Notes: a model not told the origin generated them from the letters alone. 64,000 nt of DNA from Pseudalkalibacillus berkeleyi (GCF_021608225.1 NZ_JAKIJS010000001.1:2108001-2172000); one strand, 5' to 3'; positions 34,165-45,049 are shown, counted from the first letter of the stretch. Made by a program: numbers and translations.

Positions 34165-35169
34165 TTATTTCGTTGAGTCACGAAGTTGAATTCGGTGTGG
34201 CAGTATGACTGTTCGATCTTCAACCGTTTCGTTTTTCATAAATTTCGTCAGCAGTCTCATTGCAACTGCACCAATGTCATACATCGGTTGTACGACAGTT
34301 GTTAACGTCGGTCTAACCATAGAGGCTAACCGTGTATTATCAAATCCGATAACTTCTATATCTTCAGGAATGCTTAGCCCTCGATCTTGTGCACCATGAA
34401 TGACGCCGAGTGCCATTTCGTCAGTACCGACAAACACAGAAGTTGGCTGTTCTGTTAATGATAAGAACTTTTCTACTGCTTCAATCCCTGAATCATATGT
34501 GTAGTCACCAATGGAGACATAGTCTTCATTCATTTCCAAATTCGCTTCTTCTAAAGCTCGGCGATATCCAGAAAACTTATGGTGACCGTTAATTGGGTCT
34601 TCTAATGGACCTGATACCATGGCAACCCGTTCGTTACCTTGTTCTATTAACATGTGCACTGCATCAAAAACCGCTTCCTGATAGTTGATGTTAACAGTTG
34701 GAATCTCCTCATCAGGTGATATGGTAGCAGCAAGAACAATCGGTACAGGAGAGCGCTTAAATTCCTCGACATGCTCCTCAGTAATTGTGCCTCCCATAAA
34801 GACGATGCCATCCACTTGTTTACCCAAGAGTGTGTTCAGCAAATGGATCTCTTTGTCTTTATTTTGATCAGAGTTACAAAGAATGATGTTGTAGTTATAC
34901 ATTGTAGCAATGTCTTCAATTCCTCTAGCTAACTCTGCAAAGAACATACTAGAGATATCTGGGATAATGACACCTACTGTTGTCGTCTTCTTACTAGCCA
35001 AACCTCGAGCGACTGCATTTGGACGATATCCAAGCCTTTCGATCGCATCAAGCACTTTCTTCCGAGTTGCTGGTTTAACGTTTGGATTCCCGTTCACAAC
35101 ACGTGAAACGGTTGCCATCGATACTCCGGCTTCTCTAGCTACATCATAAATAGTTGAATTATTGTTCAT
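34165..35169 (-). CDS. ccpA: Catabolite control protein A
   Basis: 334 residues. LacI-type helix-turn-helix and hinge ([38 protein letters not shown]) are at 5-43, with a close CcpA-type core that includes [21 protein letters not shown]. CcpA binds HPr-Ser46-P and represses or activates carbon genes at cre boxes. Gene order aroA-ccpA matches B. subtilis. AGGAGGCCGTT precedes the ATG, and a terminator follows. B. subtilis has motPS downstream; here an amine-oxidase/S66 block follows instead. Confidence 0.96.
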   Translation of the reverse strand: MNNNSTIYDVAREAGVSMATVSRVVNGNPNVKPATRKKVLDAIERLGYRPNAVARGLASKKTTTVGVIIPDISSMFFAELARGIEDIATMYNYNIILCNSDQNKDKEIHLLNTLLGKQVDGIVFMGGTITEEHVEEFKRSPVPIVLAATISPDEEIPTVNINYQEAVFDAVHMLIEQGNERVAMVSGPLEDPINGHHKFSGYRRALEEANLEMNEDYVSIGDYTYDSGIEAVEKFLSLTEQPTSVFVGTDEMALGVIHGAQDRGLSIPEDIEVIGFDNTRLASMVRPTLTTVVQPMYDIGAVAMRLLTKFMKNETVEDRTVILPHRIQLRDSTK

Positions 35170-35249
35170 AACGGCCTCCTATTCTGCACGTTGTTGTTCC
35201 AAACGATGATTTATGTTTATTTTATCCTAAAAGGGCTACTTTCTATGAA

Positions 35250-36326
35250 TTAAATTAGCTCAGGATAAGTTTGTTTCAATGATGAGACAAATTCATTGTA
35301 TTGATTGATGTCCATTTGTTGCGTTGCATCTGACAAGGCAACAGCTGGGTCAGGGTGCACTTCTGCCATGATGCCGTCTGCTCCAATTGCTAATGCAGCT
35401 TTGGCAATAGGGAGTAGAATATCTCGACGGCCCGTTGAATGGGTGACATCCACAAAGACGGGTAAGTGTGTTTCCTGCTTCAAAATGGGTACAGCTGAAA
35501 TATCTAGCGTGTTCCTCGTTGCTCTCTCATACGTTCTTATGCCCCGCTCACAAAGAATAATATCACCATTTCCTTGTGACATAATGTATTCAGCAGCATT
35601 CATAAACTCAGAGAGTGTGGCAGCCAGACCACGTTTCAATAGTACAGGCTTGGATGTTCTTCCTGCCTCTTTAAGTAATTCAAAGTTATGCATATTACGT
35701 GCACCTATTTGAATGATATCTACATATTCAGTTGCTTCTTGTATGTCAGCTGGATTGACAATTTCGCTTATTACAGCTAAATCATAATTTCGTGCAACAT
35801 CTCGCAAGATTTTCAGACCTTCCATCCCTAGTCCTTGGAAGTCATATGGAGAGGTCCGAGGTTTGAAGGCACCACCACGAAGGATTTTTCCGCCTTGCTC
35901 CTTTACAGCTTTTGCTACTGCATCCACCTGTTCATAGTACTCGACAGAGCATGGACCGGCAATTATCCTCTGTTTTCCATCTCCAATGGTTTCACCGAGT
36001 ACATTAACGACAGAGTCCTCGGGTTTGTTTTTTCTAGAAACGAGTAAATCTCGTCTATGCTCATCCTCCTGTAACTCTAACCCTGCTTTAAAAATTTGCT
36101 TAAATAAATGTTGTAGTGTTGCAGTTTCAAGAGGTCCATGATTATGTTCTGCAATCAAATCCATCATATGTCGTTCTCGGACAGGTTCAAAACGATTAAC
36201 GCCTTGCTTCTTCTTCACTTTACCAATTTGTTGAACAATCTCAGCACGTTGGTTAAGAGTTTTGACTAATTGTAAATTTATTTGATCAATCTGTTCACGT
36301 AAATGGTCGAGTTCTTGGTTACTCAT
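35250..36326 (-). CDS. aroA: Bifunctional 3-deoxy-7-phosphoheptulonate synthase/chorismate mutase
   Basis: 358 residues from the ATG at 36326 (RBS AGGAAGTG). The N-terminal chorismate mutase AroQ domain (1-90: [30 protein letters not shown]) is fused to the DAHP synthase barrel ([54 protein letters not shown]). It performs the first shikimate-pathway step, with prephenate or chorismate feedback through the mutase domain. Length equals the B. subtilis enzyme. Directly upstream of ccpA. Confidence 0.95.
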   Translation of the reverse strand: MSNQELDHLREQIDQINLQLVKTLNQRAEIVQQIGKVKKKQGVNRFEPVRERHMMDLIAEHNHGPLETATLQHLFKQIFKAGLELQEDEHRRDLLVSRKNKPEDSVVNVLGETIGDGKQRIIAGPCSVEYYEQVDAVAKAVKEQGGKILRGGAFKPRTSPYDFQGLGMEGLKILRDVARNYDLAVISEIVNPADIQEATEYVDIIQIGARNMHNFELLKEAGRTSKPVLLKRGLAATLSEFMNAAEYIMSQGNGDIILCERGIRTYERATRNTLDISAVPILKQETHLPVFVDVTHSTGRRDILLPIAKAALAIGADGIMAEVHPDPAVALSDATQQMDINQYNEFVSSLKQTYPELI

Positions 36327-36418
36327 TATTTCACTTCCTAGAATATAAGGATCCCTCATAAATTAAGTATGATTCATTTCTAGTTTAGTCGACAGAAAAA
36401 ATGTCGTCTACTTCTGAG

Positions 36419-36748
36419 TCATCTAACATGTTCTTTTGTTAACTTCTCTAATTTATCATAAGTAATGTTCCAATGGGAATCGTGAGCAAGCACTTTTCCG
36501 TCTTTTATTAGAAAAAGCTGTGGAGATTCATGCTTTATACCAAACTCTTCAGCCAGTTGATTAGATAGTGGTCTAGCTTCTTGTACATTTAAATAATAAA
36601 CTGGGATGTCAGAGTGATCATCCGAAAAGTTCTTCACTTCTTCATAAGCTGAACCACTAATTGGACATGTTGTACTATTTTTTAGAAAGTAAAAGGGTTC
36701 TGCTCTTTCAATTGCTTTAAATTCTTCCAGGCTACTCACTTTCTTCAT
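36419..36748 (-). CDS. ytxJ: Monothiol bacilliredoxin YtxJ/BrxC
   Basis: 109 residues from the ATG at 36748 with AGGTGG upstream. Thioredoxin-like fold with a single-cysteine site STTCPIS (T-C-P-I), the signature of the YtxJ family, which removes bacillithiol from oxidised proteins. Last gene of ytxGHJ under a sigma-B-type promoter, consistent with an oxidative or general stress role. Confidence 0.9.
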   Translation of the reverse strand: MKKVSSLEEFKAIERAEPFYFLKNSTTCPISGSAYEEVKNFSDDHSDIPVYYLNVQEARPLSNQLAEEFGIKHESPQLFLIKDGKVLAHDSHWNITYDKLEKLTKEHVR

Positions 36749-36886
36749 GTATATCCACCTCTTTAATGTGTCTGGTTCTCCAAATCCCTTTAATCCCTTA
36801 TAACATAAAGGAAAAGTGCCGGACAATCTCAAATAGGGTTAGCGTCCTAATGAGTATCCGTGCACTCTACAAATGATTATATCAAC

Positions 36887-37342
36887 TTACTTAGATTTCG
36901 TCGTGTGCTTCTCTTCATAATTTGTTTCTAAATTGTTCAAATCTTTATTCGGCGTTTGCATTGCATCTTCAATTGCATCTGCTTTACCTTCATTATATTC
37001 TTCTTCAAGTAACTCGGCCTCTTTATCCTTGTTTCTCCAGTTCGCATAATCGTCTTTCACATTGCTTGAGAATTCTTTTACTTTATTAGCAGCTTGAGAA
37101 GTTTGTGTACTTACTGTTTGAGCAATATTGGATGACTTTTCTTTTGCCATTGATGCAACTTCAGTACTCTTCCCCTTTAATTGAACAGCTTGGTCATTCA
37201 AGTCTGTTCGGAGCTCTTTCCCTGATTTAGGAGCGAGCAACAATGCTGTAGTAGCACCTACAATTCCTCCGATTAAAGACCCGATCAAGAAATCCTTCGT
37301 ATCAATACTTGAATTTTGATTGTTGTTTTTTTCATTTGACAT
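36887..37342 (-). CDS. ytxH: YtxH-domain general stress protein
   Basis: 151 residues. An N-terminal glycine-rich membrane helix, FLIGSLIGGIVGATTALLLAPKSGKELR, is the YtxH/GvpP-like motif; a long, charged, probably coiled C-terminal part follows. AGGAGGAATC precedes the ATG. Fifteen bases after ytxG, same operon. Confidence 0.9.
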   Translation of the reverse strand: MSNEKNNNQNSSIDTKDFLIGSLIGGIVGATTALLLAPKSGKELRTDLNDQAVQLKGKSTEVASMAKEKSSNIAQTVSTQTSQAANKVKEFSSNVKDDYANWRNKDKEAELLEEEYNEGKADAIEDAMQTPNKDLNNLETNYEEKHTTKSK

Positions 37343-37356
37343 ACATGATTCCTCCT

Positions 37357-37797
37357 CTATTTTGGTTCGGTCGTTCGTTCAACTCTTCTGTTTCTAAGTT
37401 TAAATTTCTCGTAAATATCTAATGCTGCATTACTCCATTGTACAACTTGTGAAACGGTATCCGATTTATTCTCACCCTCGCGTGCGATACGAGTAGATAC
37501 ATTTTTCACAGAATGACTTACAGTAGAGAGACTATCTCCAATTTCACGTACTCCATGGAATACGGAGTTAAGAGACTCAGATTTGTGTTGGATATCTTCG
37601 GCCAATCGATTGGTCTTATGTAACAAATCCGTTGTTTCCCTCGATACCCCGTCTAGTTGATTTTCCAGTCCATCGAGTGTTTTTGCGACATTCGCCAAAG
37701 TCAGTTGGAGTGATTTCAAAGTCTTTGAGATAAATACGACCAATACTGCAAACGCTACTGCAATTAGAGCTACACTTAAATACAAGATTATTTCCAT
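37357..37797 (-). CDS. ytxG: DUF948 general stress protein YtxG
   Basis: 146 residues from the ATG at 37797, with GGAGGTGG eight bases upstream. One N-terminal transmembrane helix ([20 protein letters not shown]) is followed by a long amphipathic helix with regular leucine/valine spacing, as in DUF948. Its promoter region holds a sigma-B consensus; in B. subtilis this operon is part of the general stress regulon. Confidence 0.9.
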   Translation of the reverse strand: MEIILYLSVALIAVAFAVLVVFISKTLKSLQLTLANVAKTLDGLENQLDGVSRETTDLLHKTNRLAEDIQHKSESLNSVFHGVREIGDSLSTVSHSVKNVSTRIAREGENKSDTVSQVVQWSNAALDIYEKFKLRNRRVERTTEPK

Positions 37798-37827
37798 AAC
37801 GTAAACCACCTCCTGTTTAGTATTCCA

Positions 37828-37853
37828 TTTCCCATTCTGTCTATTCGTTAAAC
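37828..37853 (-). promoter_or_regulatory. Sigma-B promoter of ytxGHJ
   Basis: On the minus strand GTTTAA (37853-37848), a 14-base spacer and GGGAAA (37833-37828) match the sigma-B consensus GTTTAA-N12-14-GGGWAW. It lies about 30 bases before the ytxG start. In B. subtilis ytxGHJ is sigma-B/sigma-H dependent. Confidence 0.8.
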
Positions 37854-37977
37854 CAAGTATCTATTGTAATGAAATTCGATGCTAAGCACAAACAATCCTC
37901 CTACCTTTTTTCTAAAGTGAAAATAAAGTACAATAGTATGTAGGAAATATTTTAGAGAAGAGAGAGGAGATAGATTT

Positions 37978-39093
37978 ATGAGAGACCCTAGAATTCAAAC
38001 ATTAGCAAACAATATCATTACATATTCAGTTGATTTACAACCCGGTGAGAAAGTTTTGATAGAAAATACAGGCTATCAGCAAGAGCTTGTAAACGCTTTA
38101 GTGGAAGAAGCATATAAGGTGGGGGGATTGCCATTCGTATCAATTAAAGACGAGTCCACCCAGAGAGCCTTACTCATGAATGCAAAGGAAGAACAGCTTG
38201 CATTACAAGGTAAGTTCGAGGAAACGATTATGAAAGAAATGGACGCTTATGTGGCGATCCGTTCAGGAAACAACATTTCTGAGATGTCAGATGTTCCTTC
38301 TGAACAGATCGCGATGTACCAAAAGAAAGTATACAAAGGTGTTCATCACGGCATCCGAATCCCTAAAACAAAGTGGTGTGTGCTCCGTTATCCTACACCA
38401 AACATGTCACAGCTTGCTGACATGAGCTCAACTGCATTCGAAAACTTGTATTTCAATGTATGTAATCTTGACTATAGCAAGATGGATGAAGCGATGAATC
38501 CATTGGCAAAATTAATGGATCAAACAGACCAAGTTCAAATTAAAGGACCTGGAACTGATTTAACCTTCTCGATTAAGGATATTCCATCAATTAAATGTGC
38601 AGGAAATAAAAATCTTCCAGATGGAGAAGTTTACACAGCACCTATTAGAGAATCTGTAAATGGAACGATTACTTACAACTCTCCATCACCTTATCAAGGA
38701 TTTGTCTTCCATAACGTGAGCTTTACGTTTAAAGACGGAAAAATTATTGAAGCAAGTGCAAATGATACTGAACGACTCAATAAAGTGTTGGATACCGATG
38801 AGGGTGCACGCTTCATTGGAGAATTTGCAATTGGTGTAAATCCATTTATCCAAAATCCAATGCAAGATATCTTGTTCGACGAAAAAATTGATGGCAGCTT
38901 CCACTTCACACCTGGACAATGCTATGAAGAGGCTTCAAATGGTAATGACTCTAACATCCACTGGGACCTTGTTAATATTCAGCGCCCAGACTACGGTGGA
39001 GGAGAAATTTACTTCGATGGCGTATTAATTCGTAAAGACGGACGATTCGTCTTACCTGAATTAGAACCACTCAATCCTGAAAACCTGAAATAA
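37978..39093 (+). CDS. M29-family aminopeptidase
   Basis: 371 residues of the AmpS/thermophilic aminopeptidase type. The N-terminus is RDPRIQTLANNIITYSVDLQPGEKVLIE. The C-terminal dinuclear metal domain includes FTPGQCYEEASNG and SNIHWDLVNIQRPDYGGGEIYFDG, with His and Asp ligands. It releases N-terminal residues in the cytoplasm. Divergent from the ytxGHJ operon and followed by its own terminator. Somewhat shorter than the B. subtilis AmpS (about 410). Confidence 0.9.
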   Translation: MRDPRIQTLANNIITYSVDLQPGEKVLIENTGYQQELVNALVEEAYKVGGLPFVSIKDESTQRALLMNAKEEQLALQGKFEETIMKEMDAYVAIRSGNNISEMSDVPSEQIAMYQKKVYKGVHHGIRIPKTKWCVLRYPTPNMSQLADMSSTAFENLYFNVCNLDYSKMDEAMNPLAKLMDQTDQVQIKGPGTDLTFSIKDIPSIKCAGNKNLPDGEVYTAPIRESVNGTITYNSPSPYQGFVFHNVSFTFKDGKIIEASANDTERLNKVLDTDEGARFIGEFAIGVNPFIQNPMQDILFDEKIDGSFHFTPGQCYEEASNGNDSNIHWDLVNIQRPDYGGGEIYFDGVLIRKDGRFVLPELEPLNPENLK

Positions 39094-39106
39094 AATCATA
39101 CAGAAT

Positions 39107-39143
39107 GAGAGTGATGCAAAATGAATTGCATCACTCTCTTTTT
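39107..39143 (+). terminator. Terminator of the M29 aminopeptidase gene
   Basis: GAGAGTGATGCAA and TTGCATCACTCTC form a 13-bp stem followed by TTTTTTG. Confidence 0.9.
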
Positions 39144-39182
39144 TGTTAATACCTCATACTAAAATTGTACATTAAAGACAAA

Positions 39183-39222
39183 ACAGCTGGCTCGATGTCA
39201 ATATAACATCTGAGCCAGCTGT
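39183..39222 (-). terminator. Terminator of murC
   Basis: On the minus strand ACAGCTGGCTC pairs with GAGCCAGCTGT, with extra pairing inside, followed by TTTTGT, just downstream of the murC stop. Confidence 0.8.
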
Positions 39223-39236
39223 TTGTTCATTTAAAA

Positions 39237-40538
39237 TTACGAAGCCAATTCATTTTCGTAGGCTTTTTGATACTTTTGTATGTCACCTGCACCCATGAAT
39301 AGGAGTACACTATTGGTATGTTTCGATAACAAATCAATCGTCTCTTCACTAATTTTGTGCGAGTTTTCTATGCGTTCTTGAAGGTTATCTATTGATAGGT
39401 TTCCAGCATTTTCACGAGCTGATCCGAAAATGTCGCAAAGATAAACCTGATCCGCACGACCGAGGCTATCCGCAAATTCATCCAAGAAGGTTTGAGTACG
39501 GGTGTACGTGTGTGGTTGGAATATTGCAACCACTTCCTTATCAGGATATTTTTGCTTTGCTGATTCAATCGTCGCCTTAATTTCAGTTGGATGATGAGCG
39601 TAATCATCGATCAACACTTGTTGTCCAACAAACTTTTCAGTGAAACGTCTTTTCACACCTTTAAACGTTTTCAGTTGCTCCTTCAAAATTGTCACATCGA
39701 CTTCTTCATAATGACAAAGGGCAATGACGGATAAAGCGTTTAATACATGGTGTGTACCATAGCCTGGAATAGAAAACGTTTCATGGAATGAATTTCGGAT
39801 GAACACATCGAATGTTGTTCCATTCTCATTCACTTTAATATTTCTAGCTTGAAAATCATTGTTCTCATTTAGTCCATAGAATAGAACAGGTACATTTGCT
39901 TGAATTTGTTGCAAGTAAGAATCATCGCCACACGCAATAATCCCTTTCTGAACCTGCATCGCCATAGATTGGAATGCGTCGAATACGTCATTTACATCCT
40001 TAAAGTAATCAGGATGATCAAAATCTATGTTCGTCATGATCGCATATGAAGGTTCATATGAAAGGAAATGCCTACGATATTCACATGCTTCAAAGACGAA
40101 GTACTCACTGTCTTCCACACCTTTACCAGAACCATCACCAATTAAAAATGATGTCGGATGAGCCGCTCCTAAAACATGAGCAAGTAATCCAGTAGTAGAT
40201 GTTTTTCCGTGTGAACCTGTAACAGCCACACTTGTGAATTTCTTAATGAATTCACCTAAGAAATGATGATAACGATAAACAGGAAGTCCTAATTCATTCG
40301 CCTTTGCCACTTCTTCATGTTCGTCTGGAAAAGCATTACCCGCAATGACAACTTGATCAGGGTTAATGTTGTCTGCTTGAAAAGGTAATACTGAAATATT
40401 TCTTTCTTCTAAAGCTTGTTGGGTAAAGATATACTTTTCGATATCAGATCCCTGAATCGAAAATTTCATATCGTGTAGTATTTGTGCCAGGGGACTCATT
40501 CCCGTCCCTTTAATCCCAACAAAATGGTATGTTGTCAT
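39237..40538 (-). CDS. murC: UDP-N-acetylmuramate--L-alanine ligase
   Basis: 433 residues. N-terminal Rossmann domain [18 protein letters not shown], central ATP loop [29 protein letters not shown], and the Mur ligase C-domain with [11 protein letters not shown] and [12 protein letters not shown]. It adds the first amino acid to the peptidoglycan stem. TTGGAGGTTC precedes the ATG. Position next to ytxGHJ matches B. subtilis, with the M29 peptidase gene inserted between. Confidence 0.96.
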   Translation of the reverse strand: MTTYHFVGIKGTGMSPLAQILHDMKFSIQGSDIEKYIFTQQALEERNISVLPFQADNINPDQVVIAGNAFPDEHEEVAKANELGLPVYRYHHFLGEFIKKFTSVAVTGSHGKTSTTGLLAHVLGAAHPTSFLIGDGSGKGVEDSEYFVFEACEYRRHFLSYEPSYAIMTNIDFDHPDYFKDVNDVFDAFQSMAMQVQKGIIACGDDSYLQQIQANVPVLFYGLNENNDFQARNIKVNENGTTFDVFIRNSFHETFSIPGYGTHHVLNALSVIALCHYEEVDVTILKEQLKTFKGVKRRFTEKFVGQQVLIDDYAHHPTEIKATIESAKQKYPDKEVVAIFQPHTYTRTQTFLDEFADSLGRADQVYLCDIFGSARENAGNLSIDNLQERIENSHKISEETIDLLSKHTNSVLLFMGAGDIQKYQKAYENELAS

Positions 40539-40692
40539 AAAAATGAACCTCCAACTGATCTGGACTCTTTGCTCATTTGATCTATTTGTATTATATGTTT
40601 TATTTCCTTAAAAAGGGCTAGTTCCCCATATAGGCGTAAAACTCATTTTACTATTATATCAGAAACCAATACTTCAAACCATTCGCACCTAT

Positions 40693-41799
40693 TTACCAGT
40701 CAACTTTTTCCATTCTTTCGTTCGGGCGATACTTACGGCCTTTCTTCGCTTCCTCTTTTCCATTGAGGATCACATTGTCTCCCGTGAAACCAATATTTAT
40801 CTTCAATAATGAACTTCCAACACCATAAATATCGACAGGAACGTTCTCTTTCTCAAACGAACGGATACGGTCTTCCGTAAATCCACCACTTACGACAATC
40901 TTTACGTGATTGTACCCTTCTTGATCGAGTGCATGCCTTAAAGCGAAGATTAACTCTTGGTTCACACCCCGTGGGTCGAATTTCCCTAGAACGTCTTGGT
41001 TTCTCCAAAAGTACTGATCTACCATCGTTCTAGAAGTATCCACTCTAACACCCTTCAACAAGTCGCCGAATTCCCTTGCTACTTTAAGGGCATCTGTTAC
41101 TACATCATTGTTGTAATCTACTAAAGCCATCAATTCATCCTCTGGAAATTGTTCATGATAAGCCCTAGATGCAGCAACAACATCTCCTTCAAATAATTGG
41201 ATAAGTGCATGAGGCATCGTCCCCATACCTCTTTTACCCCACCATTCATTCATTGCATGCGTGGCTTGAGCTGTAGAACCACCAATGTATGCAGAGTATC
41301 CATCGCCGGATTGTTGTGTGAAATGATCATCACGATCTCCCATGAATATGACAGGCTTTTGTACGCCTGAAGTACTTGCAGCTTTCACAACGTTATATAC
41401 ATTCGTTGCAACTGACGTTCTTCTGCCTAGTATTCCGTCAATAATTCCTTCTAAGAATCCGAAATTTTGATAGGGTCCTTCAATCGTCATAACCGTTTCA
41501 TACGGTTCGACCTTATCCCCATCTTTTAATGAATGGATCGTCAGTTCTTCCGGGTTTTTGGCAAACGTTTGTATTAATGCAATCGCCTCATCGGTCCCAC
41601 ATAAGACAGCATGCTTCTTTTGGAAGAATTGCATCATCACCTGGTTATTTGGCTTGTGCGACTCTGCAATTGCACAAGTCTTTAGGAAGTAAACTGCAGA
41701 GAACCATCCCTCACTCACTCGTTCATCAAATTTAAAGGTGTGATTCGTAAGTCTTTTTATCTTTCCTTGCATTTTAAGTTCTATTTCTTTCATGTCCAT
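40693..41799 (-). CDS. Nicotinate phosphoribosyltransferase (short form)
   Basis: 368 residues from an ATG at 41799, with AGGTG six bases upstream; the in-frame GTG at 41808 is itself part of that RBS. It shows the NAPRT-type barrel: SEGWFSAVYFLKT, GGSTAQATHAMNEWWGKRGMGTMPHALI, VDYNNDV, VRVDTSRTM and VSGGFTEDRI. It converts nicotinate and PRPP to nicotinate mononucleotide (NAD salvage). It is the short type rather than the about 490-residue PncB. Inserted between murC and sftA relative to B. subtilis. Confidence 0.88.
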   Translation of the reverse strand: MDMKEIELKMQGKIKRLTNHTFKFDERVSEGWFSAVYFLKTCAIAESHKPNNQVMMQFFQKKHAVLCGTDEAIALIQTFAKNPEELTIHSLKDGDKVEPYETVMTIEGPYQNFGFLEGIIDGILGRRTSVATNVYNVVKAASTSGVQKPVIFMGDRDDHFTQQSGDGYSAYIGGSTAQATHAMNEWWGKRGMGTMPHALIQLFEGDVVAASRAYHEQFPEDELMALVDYNNDVVTDALKVAREFGDLLKGVRVDTSRTMVDQYFWRNQDVLGKFDPRGVNQELIFALRHALDQEGYNHVKIVVSGGFTEDRIRSFEKENVPVDIYGVGSSLLKINIGFTGDNVILNGKEEAKKGRKYRPNERMEKVDW

Positions 41800-41890
41800 A
41801 ACATGCACCTAATTCCTTCACTCGAAATAACAAAACTATAGTTTTTATTAATGTTTGTTTTTAAAAGATTGTTGCTATTGAAACCATTTA

Positions 41891-42096
41891 AGCGGAAGAA
41901 ATATTCGAGACTCCTGCGGGAACAGCGAGCCAAGCAAGACTCCGCCACGATTAGGGATCTTCGACTAACAGTAAGGACCTTCGACTAAGTGTAGCCACGT
42001 CCTGTGGTGAACGTCGAAACCAGTACTCCCTGTGAAAGTGAGTGAGGACGCTTGCGGTTCGCCCGCGGAAAGCGAGTATATTTCTGTAGCCACTAA
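41891..42096. repeat. Interspersed imperfect-palindrome repeat (copy 1)
   Basis: The outer ends are imperfect inverted repeats: AGAAATATTCGAGACTCCTG on the left and, read from the other strand, AGAAATATACTCGCTTTCCG on the right. Two direct repeats of GGATCTTCGACTAA/GGACCTTCGACTAA lie 20 bases apart (41955, 41975). More G+C-rich than its surroundings, with no ORF. The GACTCCTGCGGG...CCGCGGAAAGCGAGTAT layout is that of non-coding repeats scattered through Bacillaceae genomes. It fills most of the 430-base gap upstream of the NAPRT gene. Confidence 0.7.
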
Positions 42097-42231
42097 AAAA
42101 CAACAATCTTTATGAAAAAGAGCGTTATTGATAAGCTTTCGATCTAGATAGCTCATCAATGTACACGTATATCTATAAGATAACCATTACTTTATCATAT
42201 AAAACGACTGAACATAATACAAGCGCTTCCT

Positions 42232-44904
42232 TTAACGCTTAATCTCCTCACCAGAGTGTTCAAAGTATTCGGCTTTCGTTATAAGTACATTCCTAGGTTT
42301 ACTACCCATTGCTTCAGAAACAAAACCTTTCGCTTCCATCATATCAATGAGTCGAGCTGCACGATTATAGCCGATTCTGAATCTTCTTTGGAGAGATGAG
42401 GATGAAGCAGCACCTTGCTCCAAAACAAATTCACATGCTTCATCAAACAGTTCATCACTTTGATCAAGTTCAAGAGTAGATTGTATCAGCTCTTCTCTTT
42501 CAAAGAAATAGTCTGGATCTCTTTGTCTTTTCACATGATCTGTGATTCTTTCAATCTCATCATCAGAAACAAAATTCCCTTGAATCCGTACTGGCTTCGA
42601 TACACCATTTCCTAAAAAGAGCATATCACCTTTACCAAGAAGTTTATCTGCACCATTCGTATCGATGATTGTTCTCGAATCAACTGAAGATGAAACAGCA
42701 AATGCAACCCTTGTTGGAATATTAGCTTTGATTAATCCTGTAATAACATCAACTGAAGGTCTTTGCGTTGCAAGTAATAAATGAATCCCACATGCCCTTG
42801 CTTTTTGAGCAATACGACAAATTGAATCTTCAACCTCTTGTGGGGATACCATCATTAAATCAGCAAGCTCATCAATGACGACAACGATATAAGGTAGCTT
42901 TTGATCTGGATCGCCCTTCTCTTTAACGAGTTTATTGAATCGCTCCATATCCCTTACACCAGATTTTGCAAACAATTCATACCTACGTTCCATTTCATCA
43001 ACGGCCCACTTCAACCCTTGTGTAGCTTCCTTGGCATCAGTGATAACAGGTGTAACAAGATGTGGTAGTTGATTGTAAGGGGCCAACTCTACCATTTTCG
43101 GATCAATTAATAATAATCTTACGTCATCTGGATGTGACTTATATAAAATACTAATAAGTAGCGAGTTAATACAAACACTCTTACCAGACCCTGTTGCTCC
43201 TGCAATTAAGCCATGTGGCATTTTCTGAAGGTCTGTAACGACTGGCTGTCCAGAAATATCAAGTCCTAATGCAACGGATAAAGGTGATGAATTTTGATTA
43301 AAGTTCGGATGAGTAATAATTTCGCGTAATGGAACAGCCTTACTTACACTGTTCGGAACTTCAATACCAATCGCGTTCTTCCCTGGTATTGGTGCTTCAA
43401 TTCTAATATCTTTAGCTGCCAAGCTAAGTTTAATATCATCAGATAGATTTGTAATCTTATTCACCTTAACACCTGGTGCTGGTTGTACTTCAATTCTCGT
43501 AACGGAAGGACCTTTTGTTGCGCCTAGCACTTTCGCCTTCACATTAAAATTATCAAGAGTGGATTGAAGCAAATCAATTTGATCATCAAGCCATGTGTCA
43601 TCATCATTCGGCTCAAACAGTTCAGCATCTAAGAGTTGTGCAGAAGGGAATTCATAGTTCTCATGATGCACTTGAACTTGATTACTCTGCCTTATCGTTT
43701 CTTGTTGGCGCTCAACCTTTTGCTCAGGTTGGGACTGAGTATTCGATTGAGTCGGAGTATGATTCGCTGACTTCAGATTGGGCTTATTTGATTCTTTTGA
43801 ATTACGGTCTCTTTGTAACATCATGACGTTGAAAGGAATCATGCTCTTCTTTTGCTCTGATCCGATCGGATTTCGTTTCTTCTTCTTCTCGGATGGCATC
43901 TCTTTCTGCTGTTGTTCTTCTTGTGTCTCTTGCTTAGGATGTGCTTCAGCTGTTGGTTGTTCTATTTGATCGTCTAGATCGGTATCTGTATCAGTTTCAG
44001 TATTCTCATTAGTGTAGGTACCTCCATCGTCTTCATCATGCTCGGTACCTGCTTTGATTACTGCGTCAGTATCTATTTCATCGTATGTAACTTGATCTTC
44101 TTCAGTATTTTCACCTTCGTTTGGTTCATCATCACTTACAGAACTGTTGTACGATTCTTCCTGATTCTCATCTTTCTCTAACTCGAAAATCGTTTTAATT
44201 TCTTGATCATCATCAGCTTCTATTTCATCATTCATATGAGTTTCAACTGCAAATTGAAGGTCTATTTCCTCTTCAGAAAATACTTGTTCGTCGTCTTCCA
44301 TTTCAGATGGATATTCCATCTTTACATCTTCAATCATATTCTCGGATTCGAATTCCTCATACTCTTCATCGATTGCTTTTAATGTTTCATAACCCGGTTC
44401 ATAGCTAGTGAACTCTTCTTGTCTACCATCCCCATACTGGGGTGGAAATACTTCAGGACGCTCACCGAAGCCATAAATCGGTGAGGGTATATCGGATGGT
44501 GTGAAGTTGACACCAGTAAATTTAGGACGTTCAGTTGCTTCCCTTGAAGTTCGAGTTGAGCTGACTGATTGGCTTCTTTTTATGTTCTCTTTTTCTGTTT
44601 CTTTTGGTTCAGTATCCCGATTACGATTACTTTCAGGTTGTTGGTTTTGACTTTGTCTGTAAGTTCTAGTTCTATTTTTCTCTTCATCTGGGATTAACGG
44701 AAATCGAAAATTCCCTTCTTTCGGATACTGATGCTTCATTTTAGGCTCAATCGTTCGTTTACTATCTTGCATTCTGCCTATTGTTTTAGTTTGATCTTGC
44801 TTTCGTTTACTCTTTTTTGATTGAGGTTCATTGTGTTGTGTTTCGTTCTTTTCATCTTCATCCTCAAGAATGAGGTCCATCATTTTTTTCAACCATTTAG
44901 ACAT
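42232..44904 (-). CDS. sftA: DNA translocase SftA
   Basis: 890 residues from the ATG at 44904, nine bases after AAGGTG. No transmembrane segments, unlike SpoIIIE. A long, highly acidic and Q/N/S-rich disordered region (about 20-430) precedes the FtsK motor. Motor motifs: PAPGVKVNKITNLSDDIKL, Walker A GATGSGKS, VDPK-like LLIDPKMVEL, IDELADLMM and LLATQRPSVDVITG. The C-terminal gamma winged helix (ASSSLQRRFRIGYNRAARLID) recognises polar DNA motifs. Soluble SftA clears chromosome DNA from the division septum. Same place as ytpS in B. subtilis. Confidence 0.94.
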   Translation of the reverse strand: MSKWLKKMMDLILEDEDEKNETQHNEPQSKKSKRKQDQTKTIGRMQDSKRTIEPKMKHQYPKEGNFRFPLIPDEEKNRTRTYRQSQNQQPESNRNRDTEPKETEKENIKRSQSVSSTRTSREATERPKFTGVNFTPSDIPSPIYGFGERPEVFPPQYGDGRQEEFTSYEPGYETLKAIDEEYEEFESENMIEDVKMEYPSEMEDDEQVFSEEEIDLQFAVETHMNDEIEADDDQEIKTIFELEKDENQEESYNSSVSDDEPNEGENTEEDQVTYDEIDTDAVIKAGTEHDEDDGGTYTNENTETDTDTDLDDQIEQPTAEAHPKQETQEEQQQKEMPSEKKKKRNPIGSEQKKSMIPFNVMMLQRDRNSKESNKPNLKSANHTPTQSNTQSQPEQKVERQQETIRQSNQVQVHHENYEFPSAQLLDAELFEPNDDDTWLDDQIDLLQSTLDNFNVKAKVLGATKGPSVTRIEVQPAPGVKVNKITNLSDDIKLSLAAKDIRIEAPIPGKNAIGIEVPNSVSKAVPLREIITHPNFNQNSSPLSVALGLDISGQPVVTDLQKMPHGLIAGATGSGKSVCINSLLISILYKSHPDDVRLLLIDPKMVELAPYNQLPHLVTPVITDAKEATQGLKWAVDEMERRYELFAKSGVRDMERFNKLVKEKGDPDQKLPYIVVVIDELADLMMVSPQEVEDSICRIAQKARACGIHLLLATQRPSVDVITGLIKANIPTRVAFAVSSSVDSRTIIDTNGADKLLGKGDMLFLGNGVSKPVRIQGNFVSDDEIERITDHVKRQRDPDYFFEREELIQSTLELDQSDELFDEACEFVLEQGAASSSSLQRRFRIGYNRAARLIDMMEAKGFVSEAMGSKPRNVLITKAEYFEHSGEEIKR

Positions 44905-45049
44905 ATATGCATTCACCTTTTTTTAATAATTTTCTTCTTTCCTTTTTTAAAGGTACTTTAAGAATATCGGAAATACCTTTCATTTATAAGGGGCTAAAGA
45001 AAAGAACCAAACCTAATTCTTAATGAATTTCCTTCGAAAAGGTAAATAC

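Noticed and set aside
34041-34223. 60-codon minus-strand ORF overlapping the ccpA end
   Set aside because: Runs through the ccpA terminator and lacks an RBS.
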